64,000 bases of DNA from Plantago major (GCA_026545765.1 CM048844.1:5830524-5894523); one strand, 5' to 3'; counted from the first letter of the stretch, positions 1 through 13,295 are shown. The notes: generated from the sequence alone by a model not told the origin. A program made the numbers and translations.

Positions 1-1046
1 AACTGCAAAGAGAAAGGGGAAGAGAAGAGCCTTTTGGAAAAAGGAGAACGAAGAGGATTGCTTCGTCATTTTTCATCCCATGTTCTTACTTCCTGATTTC
101 TTTTGTTTGCACAAAGAAACTTCAGTTAAAAACCATGTGTTTAGTGTGTGTATATGCATAGGATCTCCAGAAGAAGGAAAAACTTAAAATCTTCATAAAT
201 ATGTTTCTCTTGCAGAATATGGAATTGAAACATTACATGTATCCAGAAGAAGAAAGAAACTTAAAATCTCCATAAAAATACTTCTCTTGTAGAATACAGA
301 ATCAAAACATTACTTGTATGACCAGTACTCTGAGTAAGTTCATACCTCAGGTTTAATGAATGTGCTAGGAAAGGATCGAAACAGAACAGCATCTTGCTAG
401 CTGCACTCCCATATCGCATCACTGCAACTCTACAAGCATTTACGCCATATTTGTAACCACCGAGAACAGTTCAAAGCATCCAGATTCCAGTAATAGTTCT
501 GATGCAAAACTTCCAACTCAGAAGGCTTATATCACTTTGAAAAACTCCTAATTTTTTTTTTATTTCTCACTGTATCCGATACATGCGACTAATCCAGCTC
601 AAACCCGAGATCTTGCTTAAGTGAACTCAAGTCCACTTGAGCCAACAACCGTTGGTAAAAAATAAAAAATAAAAACTAATTTGATAACTATATTTAACCT
701 CGAATTCTAACTACTAAATTGATCTGATTCATGCTCACTGAATAAAGCATACATTCGGTTCTCCTGTTTATATATACTTCTGAAAAGGATTTGTTTATTT
801 CGGCATTTTTTAAAACATTATTAATATTTCAGAAATAAATTGCATAATTCATAATGGAGAAAAGGAGCTCAATGAGAAAATTGAATTGTAAGCATACAAT
901 AAAGTTTCTAACATCTGTTCCATTGAAGCTAATCTTTCTAACAGAAGCTCAATTTATAAGCTTTATCTCAGAATAGAAAAGATGAAGAAAAAGAGCTACT
1001 TTGTTCTACACTTTGTGTGTCATATATGAACATTCAAAGCAATGTA
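1..1046. other. Intergenic sequence downstream of the TBL gene
   Basis: AT-rich sequence with no supportable coding region. The only structure seen is a diverged tandem duplication of about 76 bp (listed separately). The last part presumably holds the 3' UTR of the minus-strand TBL gene that stops at 1047. I see no RNA gene here. Confidence 0.6.
161..317. repeat. Diverged 76-bp tandem duplication
   Basis: Two adjacent copies (about 161-236 and 237-317) share the order TCCAGAAGAAG, AACTTAAAATC, TTCTCTTG, AGAAT and AAACATTAC at a 76-base offset. The copies differ at several positions, so the duplication is not recent. Confidence 0.7.
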
Positions 1047-2910
1047 TCAGGCATAGAATAGCTTTGAAAACAGAATCTCATTCCAGACATCTTGAACACC
1101 AGGCAAGCACCAGTGTATGCAATCAGCATAGCTTGAAGGATTCGCAAGCTGTTCGTCAGTTAAATTTCGCCATTGTGCTTTGTAAATGGAAGTGTGAGCA
1201 TCTTTTCTTAGGTACGACATATGAGTGATGTTAATGACTGTAATCGGAACCTTTGATTTGCTGAACTCTTCCACGATGATATCCATTAAGCTGTTAACGA
1301 CCCCTGAGTTCGGTACGTCTCCTAACATAGTTGTTTCATTGTAGCAGTTCCCATTTGGAGGACCTCCCCAGTTCCTGCTCCTGGACAAATCAATCGAAAA
1401 TCATTAAATGAGTTGGATTGTTTTCCAACAAGTTCCTTTTCAATCAGCTACTAACTAAGCAATTACGTAACCTACGTTTTATGTGCAGGGGATGCAGTTC
1501 TAAAGAAGACTCTTGTTTTCGTAGGATCAACATTCTCGTTGATCCAATTCACCAAACTGCTCATGGCCATACGATAAGCTGCATCCCTTGGTACTGCCAC
1601 GATTTCTTTTGCCTCATCATCAAAAGAGCCTTTTCTGTCAAAGGCAAACAAACCAAATGTTATGCATGAATTTATGCGTACGTAAACATTGTTCATAAAG
1701 CATACATGCAGAAACACATACAACATCTTGATGTCTGCCATCCACCAAAGATAAGTGTTGAACACAATGATATCTGCTCCTCTCCAGTGTTGTCCGTGAA
1801 CATCAATCGAATTGTTGCGAACAACACTACCAGCTAATTTATGGTTGGTAGGATTGTCCGAATTCGACTCAAGCAGATACGGTGCCCAGTAGAATCCTAT
1901 TGTAGCATTATAATCCTGCATAGTATCAGTTAACTAATAATATCAGGTAAACGGTATACAGGAGAGGGCGTAGCCAGAATTTATGATTGGGAGGGAAGAT
2001 AAGTTTGAAATATTTTAAGAAGGTTGGTTGTGTAAGTCCCGATCGTGAGTTTCTACATGTCAAAGATGGGTTTTCAGCACTTAGCTTTTCATCTTATAAA
2101 TTTCGTTCAGAAAGCAAACGAAATCAAGGGACAAGAATATATATTTCTAGTACTATACATATATCTGAATCATTGATCACCTTGGCAATGAAAACGCTTA
2201 GAGAATCAAATGTAGCCTCCATGGATTTAGCATCTTCAGGGATGAGTCTGTGTAGAAGACAAACCATGGATATAAATTGCCCTCGATTTAGAGAATCACC
2301 TATGAACAACATTGTCTTTCCATGGAGACTTTCAAGCATTAATGTAGCATTGAAGCTGTAAAATTGCAAAAGGAAAAATGTCAGATTGAGAACATACATT
2401 TGACAGTTTAAACACTAAATTTTACTTACCTAGGCAGAGAACAACCATTAGGTTGCCATCTCCAGTGCTGGTAGTCTTTGTCTGGTCGGCCGTGCTCTAA
2501 ACATGTCAACTGGGGTATGATGTAAGGACACTCCTTCTCCTCATATAGCGGGCGAGTGTAGTCACGCACCCATCTCCCGTCAAATTCATCACATCTTGTA
2601 CCAGCATCTTCGATGGCGAAAGGCAACGCCTTGGTTTCTCTCCTCTCCCCTGACACCAAAAGGTCGAAAAAGCATGCCAGTCTACTCAAATGAAAATGAA
2701 TAGAAACAGAGACTAATACATTGAAGACTAACCAATACTTCGTATTACTTGTTTCCTGGGGCTATATTCAAGATCTTTCAAGGAATAGATGTAGCTTAGA
2801 TCTTCTACTTGACAGATAGAAACAAAAAGGAGAACGGCTAGAAATGCGAAGATGTATGGGGAGAACACCAGTTTTTGGGAGATGTAACACGGAGACGACG
2901 ATGGCTTCAT
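1047..2910 (-). CDS. TBL-family polysaccharide (xylan-type) O-acetyltransferase
   Basis: Six exons on the minus strand join in phase: 2733-2910, 2430-2649, 2181-2355, 1722-1915, 1476-1634 and 1047-1380, giving 419 aa. All introns are GT-AG. The N-terminus ([20 protein letters not shown]) is a single signal-anchor, so a type II Golgi membrane protein is expected. The TBL domain follows with [11 protein letters not shown]. Next is the PC-esterase domain: the GDS motif [10 protein letters not shown] carries the catalytic Ser, VFNTYLWWM is conserved, and the C-terminal DCIHWCLPG supplies the Asp and His of the DxxH motif. Plant members acetylate cell-wall polymers; the DCxHWCLPG version is close to the TBL3/TBL28-35 clade, known for xylan acetylation. 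The exact orthologue and substrate are inferred. One oddity is ASPAH, where the family usually has a Met-Ser-Pro-rich segment. The start is the first Met before the anchor. Confidence 0.9.
1916..2180. other. Intron 3 of the TBL gene with a hAT-like remnant
   Basis: Within this intron, near 1962-2020, lies a stretch (GGGCGTAGCCAGAATTTATG) that resembles the terminal part of common plant hAT-type MITEs (consensus near CAGGGGCGGAGCCAG). No matching second end or TSD was found, so it is at best a truncated remnant. Confidence 0.3.
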
Positions 2911-3498
2911 GGGTTGTTAAAGCCTATGGCGTTTTTTTTCTCTCTTTCATGTAACCTGTGAGCTAATAAATAAGTTATCAACAACTTTCTACCACGTGCA
3001 AAATGCTGAGAGCAGGACGAATATATGTGCAATGAATAGCCATAAGTATGATTTTGAATGTTAGCTTATACATGTTAGAGCAGAATTTATGAAATGTTGT
3101 TATAGGAGAAGTGATAAATGCACCTACTAAAAGAGAAGATATTCTGAAAATGTACTTCTGAATTGTCCTGGTATTGAACTATAGAATTCCGTTAAGTACA
3201 TTATTGTTAATGAAGAGGCTAACAACAACAAAATTACATTGGGAGTAAGTATGGCTAATTAAAATGCTACAACATCCGCTAGAAAGAATGTATTAATCTG
3301 AGAACTACAACTCTCCAGGCCATTGGCAGTGACTGGAAAATCCGACGTACTAGTAAATCTGGTACAAAGCATGCCATCCCTGAGGCAAAATGTAGAACAG
3401 TAACTACTGGGAACAAATTATGCAGATCACTAACATGGAGAACTGTGGTATGCTTGCAAATTTTCTGTTGCAGAGACATTACTTTCAGATGTGGCAGT
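2911..3498. other. Intergenic region between TBL and ATG27-like genes
   Basis: This is upstream of the TBL start and downstream of the ATG27-like stop, both on the minus strand. It should contain the TBL promoter and the ATG27 3' UTR. No other coding signal was seen. Confidence 0.5.
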
Positions 3499-6400
3499 TC
3501 AAAAGTTCACTGGAGAATAAGAACTCCTGTAACGTTGTGAAGGTCCTCTGAATCTCCGCACTAAAGAGGCAAACAATGTCTGGGAAACACAGAGTAATGT
3601 GCACATGTGAAAATCCTATTCGTGCAGTTGAAAGAATATAGGGGAACGAACATCAAACTCGGAAAACATAGGAAATATCATCACATCAGAAGTACCTGTA
3701 TTCTGTGTGGTAAGCTAGCCCAGAATTCCAAGTTTGGTATTATCTGAAAATTGAAGACAATTGTGCTACCTCAGTTTATCAGTTGCAACGTATGTCGTGT
3801 TCATAGAATAACAAAACCAGAGAAAGAGTACTGATCATATTGAGCTCTATAAGAATTTAAGAGCAGATAAAGACTAAAAAGAAGCTAATATGATGACGAA
3901 TATAAGCAATCACGAGGGAAACCTCTATTCCAAAAGTAAAACTAAAGAGGTTCTACTTACATCTACACCACGAATGTTCAGGGCAAAGTATCGGTAAGCA
4001 GCACCAGCGACCAAGTAAACTCCGAAGAGGCATAACATTCTGGATGATGAAATCAATCATTATCCGTAGGCACATTGGTTGTAAATGTTATAATAGTTTA
4101 TAAGCAGAGCCTCACATAATCATGAAGATGCCAAACCAGCCCAATCCATATCCATGAGAGGATATAATCTTGGCACAGCCCGATGGATGGCTCAACACTG
4201 TAGTCTGTCAGCAAGAAGTAAAATAAAGTTGCAAAGTACACTGGCAGAGGCCGGGAGGGCTTTGGCTTTAAATATTAATATTTACCCAAACCATATTACA
4301 TATGCATAACTAAAAGATCAAAGGACTTACATAATCACAAAATCCAGTAGTCTCCAGCGTAGAAGGACCCTGTCAAAAATACCCATGTGAGTGACAGACA
4401 AAAAACTTCAAACTGAATTATGGTAAGTAAGCTTGGTCCAATCTATGTTTACGTAAGTACAGACAAAAACATACTTGGAGTCCACTTGAGTTACATTTAA
4501 CCGACACAGAGAGAGAGCAGTTGTTCTTCAGGCCAACTTTTGTCATCTTGACAACAATGCCCATGTGAGGATTCTTGTTATCTGACATAAAATTAGCCAA
4601 TGGAATAAAGTGAAATTACATATTTCAAGAATAACAGAGAACTCTATCCCTGTAGGATCTAGAACTTACCAAGGACATCTACGAGCATGCTTGATTGATT
4701 GCCAAGAGTTGTACATACCGGATAACCTGTGCAAAATGAATTGATGTGAGGATAGCCTGGCTACTAGTAGTGTTTAGTAAGATCTTCTGAGATAATAATA
4801 TATGTAAGTGGCTACCCAGGCCAGCATCAATTGCTTCCAAAATCTGTGAATTCATTAGGTTGATTCTGCACCAAGGTTTAAACACGTATCTATTTTGGTT
4901 TTGTAGAAAACTAGCTGTCTAGCAGATAAACAAACATGATTAGTCATGTCCATAGCACAAACCGTGTTTTCTCCCAACTCTAAGTTTCACACGCTTGCCA
5001 TTTTCTACCTGCTATTCTGACAACGGGTATTTAGAATTATCAGGTCTACAGTCCACCTGCACTTATGCAGGGAGGTTTCAGTTGCTTTCTTCTGTCCTAC
5101 TCAGCATTCAGAGATTTTAAAGCCTGTTATTTCCTACTATTTCTCATGGAGTGATTAACATAATACATGCAGAAGTTACTTGTGGTCTGTCACGGACATG
5201 GGAAGGAAAAGCTTTGTGGCTTGAACTGTTGTTTCCCAGAAGGAAGGAAACAAGAGGTCTGCCTATTAAGGATGTTTTGTCTTGGCTAAAGCAGCTCTGG
5301 GAAAACTACTATTTGAGTTAAATCACATTGAGCCTGTGTCTATATGGCACACGCAGGTTCATAAGTATAAACTTTAAGGTGCTCAAGTCCCTGTCTAACC
5401 AATATATGCATCACCTCTCTAACAGCTCAACCAAATATATCATATTCTAGGTTGGTGGTGTTAGTACATGTTCACTTTCTCCCAAAAAAATAAATTCAAC
5501 ACCAAGTGGAGAACCAAATCAAATGCCTCTCACACTTTCAATCAAATGATCATGAACACCAATCATGGGCAATCCAAAGGAAAAAAATATGTGTGGAGTG
5601 TGACATTCTCAATTTGCGGATATGCTAGAATTTCATGCTGGGATATGCAAGAATAGCGTAAATATGTGCAGAATTTAAGAATTAATCAGAAAAAGAACTT
5701 GTTCAGATGCTATATGAATGTAAAAGCTTTGAGTATTTACCATCTATTTTGTTGGAAACAAGAGCGCTACAGCCCATACCACAGCGTGACTGACCACCGC
5801 AGCCCTACATATGTACGTAATGATGTCACTGATCAGTGCTAAAACTTCTATCACTTAAGCTACTAACTGAAACAGTTAAACACTACAATGGTTTGGAGAA
5901 TAATCGTTATAGAAGAAAACACTTCAAATGTTTATACATGATAGAAAATAAGCTGCGTTAGTTGATATAACTTTCACCAAATGTTTTTCTCTTCAAACTA
6001 TTACTATCCGATCAATAATCTACTTGTCCAATTTGCTTACATGACCAACTCAGAACCATTACAGTGGCAATAATAACCAAGCTTGCTTAATTTCCTAAAG
6101 TCTGAAATTGTAGATTGCATATGTTACATTCAAATCATGATCAACATAACACAAGATTTAATTAACAATAACAAATTAAAAAGGAAAAGGGCAGTTTCAG
6201 TTTTCAGTTCAAGTAATGAATATCAGGCCCCAAAATTTCACAATGATAAGGGCCGAGTTGTTATTTCAAATTTAGAACAAGCAAAACATACAAAAATAGC
6301 AATAAGCGATAATACTTCAGTAGAGTACCTTACAATCAACACACAGAGGAGGATCATGGTTGAATATCATAGGACCGCAAAGCTGCTCAATGTTAACAAA

Positions 6401-8177
6401 CAAAATTACAACAAATCCAAAATCTATCAAATGATCAATTAAAATTTGATACACTTGCAAGCAATAATCCATTGTTGCTCGAACAAACATTCCATGACAG
6501 AATACATAGTATAAGTACTTTCAATCATATATCATAACCTGATAACGCAAACCTGAAACCAGAGCACACTCCCATTAGCACCCACTTTGTAAAACCTAAA
6601 AATTGAAAAATCAACAAAAAAATAGTCAGAGTAATACACCCTTCATACTGTTCCATAACCTCCATTGAGCACCATTACAACAATATATTCAATCTGGACA
6701 ATACCATTTCTCCAAGTAAATAAATATTCTGAAATTCCACCGCTTAAATCCTATAGCTATCAACATTTCAAGACACACAAATGTAAAGTCCAAAATAGAA
6801 AATTCAACACGAAATCGAAGTTTAGACAGAGATATACTCCATCCATACTGTTCCACAGCCATTATGTAACTACCATTACACCCACAAATCAACCCGACAT
6901 TACTAATACTCGATGAAAATAAATACATTTCGAAAGTTCACCAATCCAATCCTATGAATACAAACTACATAAATGATAAATCAGTCAGGCATACAGAGAC
7001 ACGTAAAACTTAAACTGAAAAATCAACAAGTCCGAAGTTCAATTCAGATCAATTCTCCCTCTATACTGTTCCATAGCATTGTTTTGAACGATTACAGTAA
7101 CACCTTCAAGCTCAGTAAACATACATTCCAACATATAACCGATCAAATCCTATAACCATCAAGTATCGACTGCACAAACACTCCATTTATACTGTTCCAT
7201 AGCCATTATTTAGCTACCAGCACACCAACAAATCAATCCCATTACACCAATCCAATCCTATGACTATAAACTACATAAATCAGTCAGGCATACAACAGAT
7301 ACGTGTAAAACTTAAACTGAGAAATCAGCAAAGCAGAAGTTTAATACTTTAATTCAGAGCAATTCTCCCTCTATACTGTTACATAGCTTTATTTTGCACG
7401 ATTACAGTAACAACTTCAATCTCAGTAAACATACATTCCAACATTTGACCAGTTAAATCCTACAACTATCAAGTATCAACTGCACAAACACAAATCAGTC
7501 AGGCATACAACAGCGACATGTAAAACTTAAACTAAAAAATCAACAGGACCGCAGTTTAGTTCAGAGCAATTCTCCCTTGATACTGTTCCATAGCATTGTT
7601 TTGCACAATTACAGTAACAACTTCAATCTCAGTAAGCATACATTCCAACATTTAATCGATCAAATCCTACAACTATCAAGTATCAACTGCACAAACACTC
7701 CATTTATACCGTTCCATAGCCATTCGTTAGCTACCATTACACCAATCCAATACTATGACTATAAACTACACAAATCAGTCAGGCATACAGATAAGTGCAA
7801 AATTTAAAATGAAAAATCAACAAGTCCAAAGTTTAATTCAGAGCAATTTTCCCTCTATACTGTTCCATAGCATCGTTTTGCACGATTACAGTAACAACTT
7901 CAAACTCAGTAAACACACATTTCAACATTTGACCGATCAAATCCTATCACTATCGACTATCAACTGCACAAAATACTCCAAGGAAATGTAAGGTACGAGA
8001 TGGAAAATAGCCGATTTACCCATCTTCGCTGAGGATGCCATGTGGAAATCGACGAAGCGAAGAGGTCAAGCTGTAGGAATAGAGCTTGTTTTTGTCCTTG
8101 ACATTCAGCTCACATATGGCGGTGACTCGGTGGGGAATCGCTGCGGTGAAAACCAGAACGACGAGAAGAGCTCTCAT
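3499..8177 (-). CDS. ATG27-like type I membrane protein (MRH-type lumenal domain)
   Basis: Eleven exons on the minus strand join in phase: 8020-8177, 6553-6595, 6329-6382, 5741-5804, 4670-4726, 4475-4581, 4331-4369, 4116-4204, 3961-4039, 3696-3743 and 3499-3579, giving 272 aa. The protein starts with a signal peptide (MRALLVVLVFTAAIPHRVTA). A Cys-rich lumenal domain follows (CELNV, CVDCKGCGGQSRCGMGC, GYPVCTTLG, NNCSLSV). Then comes one membrane segment (GWFGIFMIMLCLFGVYLVAG) and a short basic cytosolic tail ending YSSYSPVNF. This order matches the plant ATG27 family. In yeast Atg27 is a Golgi/endosome/vacuole protein that supports Atg9 cycling; the plant role is inferred. The YSPV near the C-terminus looks like a Yxx-phi sorting signal. 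The ATG at 8177 was chosen because it begins the signal peptide. The first intron (6596-8019) is long and filled with repeats. Confidence 0.88.
6640..7960. repeat. Degenerate repeat cluster inside ATG27 intron 1
   Basis: Two alternating modules recur on the plus strand. Module 1 (ATACTGTTCCATAGC, often followed by an A/T-rich step and ATTACAGTAACA) occurs near 6648, 6842, 7067, 7190, 7372, 7580, 7707 and 7857. Module 2 (AATCAGTCAGGCATACA followed by AAACTTAAACT) occurs near 6978, 7277, 7494 and 7773. The spacing is irregular (about 120-300 bases), so this is a decayed higher-order array and not a simple satellite. It has no coding capacity. Confidence 0.85.
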
Positions 8178-9251
8178 TTCTTCTTCTTCTCCAATTTCAT
8201 AGCCAGTTTCAATCGATCGATTTTTCAGTTTTGTATCTTTTGCAGGGAACGAATCGTTTGCCAGCTGAGGAAATCTCAAGTTCGTGAGTTCGTGTCTCGG
8301 TCGAATGGAATGGACTTTTCTCAGGGTGGCCCAACAATTAGTTAAGGATTTGTTACTACATGACTGACTTTTAGCTCAATCTGTAAAGAATGGGCCATAA
8401 GAAGAGAGAACCCATCATATAGCCCATTGAGTTACATTAGCCAACCCAACTGCTTTTTATATTGAGAACCGAGAATCCAATCCGAAATTTGACCCGAAAT
8501 AAGAAGATCAATTATCGGAACATTGACCCAAGATCCGCCGGATCAATTTCAACTTTATCATCTCATCCGAAAATCACTCGAATTAAACTTGTACATGTTC
8601 AAATATAATTCTTATAAGGCTTAGACGAGTTTGAAGAGGATTAATATTATGTTCGACATACAACTTTAATTGATTGGATTTTAATTTTAAACTAGTGAAT
8701 AGTAACTAAATTTTAATTGAGTTGTGAAAAAATGTACTTGAAATGGAGTTAAAATTTTCCGAATGTAGATGTAAGTTAAAGTTGCAGTCCAAGGTGGAAT
8801 ACGGAAGACTCAATTATAATTGAGTACGGTAGGAGTGAATTAAAGTTGCAATCCAAAACAATGAATACGGAATACTCGATTAAACTCGAGTCTAGCAAAC
8901 AACCTAGTATAGAATATTGGAGTCAATCCAAGATACTTATCATAAGACGTTTCTAACAAGATGTGGATTTAAAATTGACGTGTTTCAAAATCCAAATCGA
9001 ATAGCAATCGAATCCCAACCGACAAGAAATGTCGAGAAGTTTATTCTCCGAAATGACCCGGATCCGAACAACAGCTAAATCCGCATTCGACCCAAAATAA
9101 ATTACATACCCAAACAATCCGAACCGCTCCCAATGACCCTTTGCCAGGAATAGTCTTAGTCTGAAAGACTGAAACCCTAAACACCTCAAATTGACCCAAA
9201 CAGTTATTAACTGAACTGAAGCAATTAGCAAAAAAGGTCCCAAGCTCTTCA
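8178..9251. promoter_or_regulatory. Divergent intergenic region between ATG27-like and RH18-like genes
   Basis: The two start codons face away from each other across about 1.07 kb, so this segment must carry both promoters and 5' UTRs. I could not assign a TATA box or transcription start to either gene with confidence. No open coding frame here is convincing. Confidence 0.55.
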
Positions 9252-12200
9252 ATGGCAACCGATGACCCGAATCCGAACAAAGCTTTGACCACCACCAGGT
9301 TCTCCGACCTCACACCGCCGCTTTCCGAGCCGATTCTTGAAGTCCTCAGCCGGTCCGGCTTCGATTTCTGTACGCCGGTTCAAGCCGCCACAATACCTCT
9401 TCTCTGCACCAATAAGGATGTTTCTGTTGATGCTGCCACTGGTTCAGGCAAGACTCTTGCTTTTGTCATCCCTCTCGTTGAAATTCTCCGTCGTGCAGAC
9501 CCTCCTAAACCTCACCAGGTAATTTTAATCTCTTGTACACAGTAAAGATTCAATCTTTTCTAGTTGAAACGCCTAATGTATAGCTCATTGGCATAATTTG
9601 TTGTTGTAATCATTCATTTGTGTGTATTTTTTTTATGTTTGTTAGGGAGTACTAATTTCTACACCAGGTAATTTTAACACTAATGATCAATGCTATTTGT
9701 TTGAAATTTGACACTCTTGTATGTAGAAAAGATTTTAATTTTGCTGTTTGAATTGCCATAAGCGTAATTTGTATTTTGTATTCACATAATTTGTTTTAGC
9801 AATAGTCATTCATTTGAGTGTAACTCGATGTTGACGGTTACGGAAGGCATTCGATGTTGTTTGCTTCTCTAGAATTAAGCCTTTTGAATTTTGAAATTGT
9901 CAAAATGAGATGATTTAAGTTCGCAATGCATAGAAAACTGCATTGTACTGTGGTGCTAAAACCCCCTTACTTTTGGTTTGAACATAAACTGAAATGTTTT
10001 CAACGGTAAGCAAAAGTGCGCCAAATATGATTTCATTAAGCATTTCCAAACACAACCTAATTCCCTGGTTGTGCCTACAGGTTAAGGGAATAATTATTTC
10101 ACCCACAAGGGAGTTGGCATCACAGATATTTGATGTTGCAGAACCGTTTGTTAAGACATTGTCAAATGTTAGGCCCATGCTGCTGGTTGGGGGAAATGAA
10201 GTCAAGGATAATGTCAAAATAATAGAAGAGGAAGGGGTAAATCTGATGATCGGCACACCTGGAAGGTTGGGCGATATTATGGATAGAATGGACTTTTTGG
10301 ATTTCAAGGACATTGAGGTAGAATCCTTATCTTGAGTTCTTGAAAGTGCCTAAAAAAAAGTTATGTATGGTGTTCAATGTGTGTCATATAAATGAATTGG
10401 TCATTTATGGATGTTCAATGCTATGTTTCTATGTTATAGAAAGCAGAAAACTATCGCCTGTCTGATAGTTGGAAGTAATAGTTAAGTTGTTATTTACATT
10501 ACTCTGCTTCTCTATTCCCAGCTGTCTTACGAAACGTTCATATAAAAGAGGTATGTTGTGTGTTGCTAAACATTGTATTGTGGTAACCATTGATTCCACG
10601 TCTATCCATTTTTTTAAAATGTTTTTTTCTAGTCTGATCATATGCCTCAAAAGAAAAAACTGTTCGGAGACGTTCATTTGCACTACAATACTTCCTTGGC
10701 ATTGTAGGGTTGATTCTGTAAGGTGAGTTCCCGTCCTTTCTTCTTTAATTGGTGAGGTTTGGTGAAACAGGTATTGATCTTGGATGAAGCTGACAGGCTA
10801 CTTGATATGGGATTCGAGAAGCAGTTAAATTCGATCATATCTCGCTTAAACAAGCAGCGGAGAACTGGTCTTTTTTCAGCTACTCAAACCAAGGCAGTTG
10901 AAGAGCTGGCGAAAGCAGGATTGAGGAATCCAGTGAGGGTTGAAGTTCGAACTGAAGCAAAGAATTCAACACCTTCAACCCTTAACATAGAGGTATTTCT
11001 GTTGTCTTCGATTTGTTTCGAATCTTTCTGTTTTTCGCCACTGATTTCAATATTCAAAGCTTGTAGATACGATCACATACTAATCTTTGTGCTGTGGCCC
11101 TGGCTGTCTGAATCTGCAGTATCTCATGTGTGAAGCGGACAGGAAACCCCATCAATTTGTTGATCTCCTCTTGAAAAACAAGACTCAAAAACTGATAGTG
11201 TAGGTCTCACGATTTTTTTTCCTCAGATTGTAGTGAATACTTCTCGTCAGTTAGTTTCTTTATTCGATATTCTAATGGATAGATTTATCCTGTAGCTATT
11301 TCATGACTTGTGCCTGTGTTGATTACTGGGGAACAGTACTTCCACTTCTTCCAGTTCTGAGGGGGATTTCTTTAATGTCTCTTCATGGCAAGATGAAGCA
11401 GGTACTTTTGTCAATATTAATGTAAAGTTATAAAAGTCCGAGGAAATATATAACTGTATCAAGTAATCAATGTAGTCTGTGAGGGAGAAGGCCTTGGCAT
11501 CATTTACAGCTAGCTCCAATGGCGTTCTTCTTTGCACCGATGTTGCTGCGCGTGGGCTTGACATTCCAGGTGTTGATTACATAATACAGGTAGCTAAACA
11601 GCCACTTATCAGTTATCAATCATTGTTTTTGGTCTTAACGTTTTGAGAACATGTAACCTAACATTTGAATTTATTTTGGCCTTATATGCAGTATGATCCC
11701 CCTCAGGATCCAAAGGTGTTTGTCCACAGAGTTGGTCGAACTGCTAGGATGGGTCGTGAAGGAAATGCAATCGTATTTCTGTTGCCAAAGGTCAGTTTTC
11801 CCAAATGCCATACTATTGGCGGTCATATTATTTTACTGTAAACTTGGAATCAATTTGCTATAGTTACATATAATTTTTCCATCCTACTCAGGAGGATGCA
11901 TATGTGGAGTACCTTAAAACACAAAGAACTCCAGCTAAAGAGAGAACGTGCCCTGACGTGGATTATGATATTATACCTCAGGTAAACACAGTTCCCATTC
12001 ACCATTACTATAATCATTTTTCAGCTTTACTCCGTTGTATGTTGAACATATTTACTCCCGCATTATATCATATCTCATTGTGCTGGATGAAACATTTTCT
12101 CTTTCAGATACGGTCAGCTGCAATCAAAGACCGGGACATTATGGAGAAAGGACTCAGGGCCTTCGTATCTTATATCCGAGCTTATAAAGAACATCACTGT

Positions 12201-13295
12201 TCTTTTATCCTCAGGTAGAAAGACAATGTTCATTATTCCCATTCAAAATGTCGACTATTGATTATTCTGCTTTAATAATTTGGATCCCAATGTGTAGATG
12301 GAAAGATCTCGAAATTGGGAAATTGGGTATGGGGTTTGGTCTACTACAGCTTCCCTTGATGTCCGAAGTGAAGCGGTACTCTCTTTCTACTGAAGGTTTT
12401 GTTCCTGTTGAAGATATAAACCTCGAAAGTATCAAATTCAAGTAAGTAGTTTGCTGGTTCTATTTTATTCTACATCTCCATGCATGAACAGATACGTATC
12501 CAAGATGGAAAATTCTTAGGTTTGACCGCATTGACAAGCGAATTGTAGACCATGTGGATGTAATCGATCGATCATTCACTTGCTAACTAGACTAACCTTT
12601 CCAAAATAATGCAATTAGCAAGTGAATGAATTGATTACATCCATGGTCCATCATTCGCTTGTAGACTAGGTCTACCCAAGATAAATGAAACACAACAGTC
12701 ATATTTTCTCTGTTATCTGTACCCGGTGTTCTTTGTCCCCTAAAGTTTGCACTTGTGCAATTTGACTCCAGAAGTTTAGATTTTAGTGTATTTTATAAGG
12801 GCAACTTACATTGAGTTTCAAGGGGCAAATCACAAACTTTAGGGAGGTATTTCTCACAAAAGGCCAAACTCTAAGTGTCAAATCGCAAAACTTTCGGGGT
12901 ACTTAGCACAAAAGGACATATTTCAGGGGGGTAAAATGATTTTTGTCTGAAACTTTATTTTTGGATTACTTGAACATGTTGTATTGTTTCTTCACCGTAT
13001 TGATGATCATTTAAAAAATGAATGAAGGGACAAACATCGTGAAAAACAAAGAAAGAAAAACCTTGAAGCCAGGAAAGCCGCGAAGGAAGAAAAGAAGCAG
13101 CAAAACCCTAAGGCAGCATCAAAACCTGCAACCACCGTGTTGAAGAAGAAAACAGCACAACAGAGACGTGCTGCTCAGTCGGTAGAAGATGCAGATGAGC
13201 TTGACCGTGACTATCGTTTGTTGAAGAAGCTAAAGAAAGGCCGGATTGATGAAGATGAATTTTCAAGATTAACTGGAACAGAAGATATGCTTTGA
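9252..13295 (+). CDS. RH18: DEAD-box ATP-dependent rRNA helicase, RH18/Spb4/DDX55 type
   Basis: Eleven exons join in phase: 9252-9518, 10081-10317, 10771-10992, 11120-11199, 11296-11401, 11476-11589, 11692-11790, 11892-11981, 12108-12214, 12298-12441 and 13028-13295, giving 577 aa. All helicase motifs are visible in order: Q-motif region ([14 protein letters not shown]), motif I ATGSGKT, Ia SPTRELA, GG, TPGR, motif II DEAD, motif [19 protein letters not shown], and motif [10 protein letters not shown]. After the helicase core comes a DUF4217-like segment ([19 protein letters not shown]) and a Lys-rich tail with [16 protein letters not shown]. This C-terminus is typical of Spb4/DDX55, which remodels pre-60S ribosomes in the nucleolus. 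Arabidopsis RH18 is of similar length. The ATG lies at the edge of the first exon. Intron 10 contains a long hairpin (separate entry). Confidence 0.93.
12535..12661. repeat. Long imperfect hairpin in RH18 intron 10
   Basis: The left arm (12535-12586) and right arm (12615-12661) are inverted copies. They share the blocks CAAGCGAAT, ACCATG, GGATGTAATC and ATTCACTTGCTAA, separated by a 28-base loop. The arms differ by a few mismatches and short indels. It could be a small fold-back MITE or a miRNA/siRNA precursor; sequence alone does not decide. Confidence 0.75.
12720..12960. repeat. Dispersed-repeat-like segment in RH18 intron 10
   Basis: The segment repeats the theme of CAAACTTTAGGG-like and AAATCACAAA-like words in both orientations (CCTAAAGTTTGCACTTGTGC near 12740, CACAAACTTTAGGGAGG near 12830, CAAAACTTTCGGGG near 12886). 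This pattern is common in plant intronic MITEs. No TIR/TSD pair was resolved, so the family is not assigned. Confidence 0.4.
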
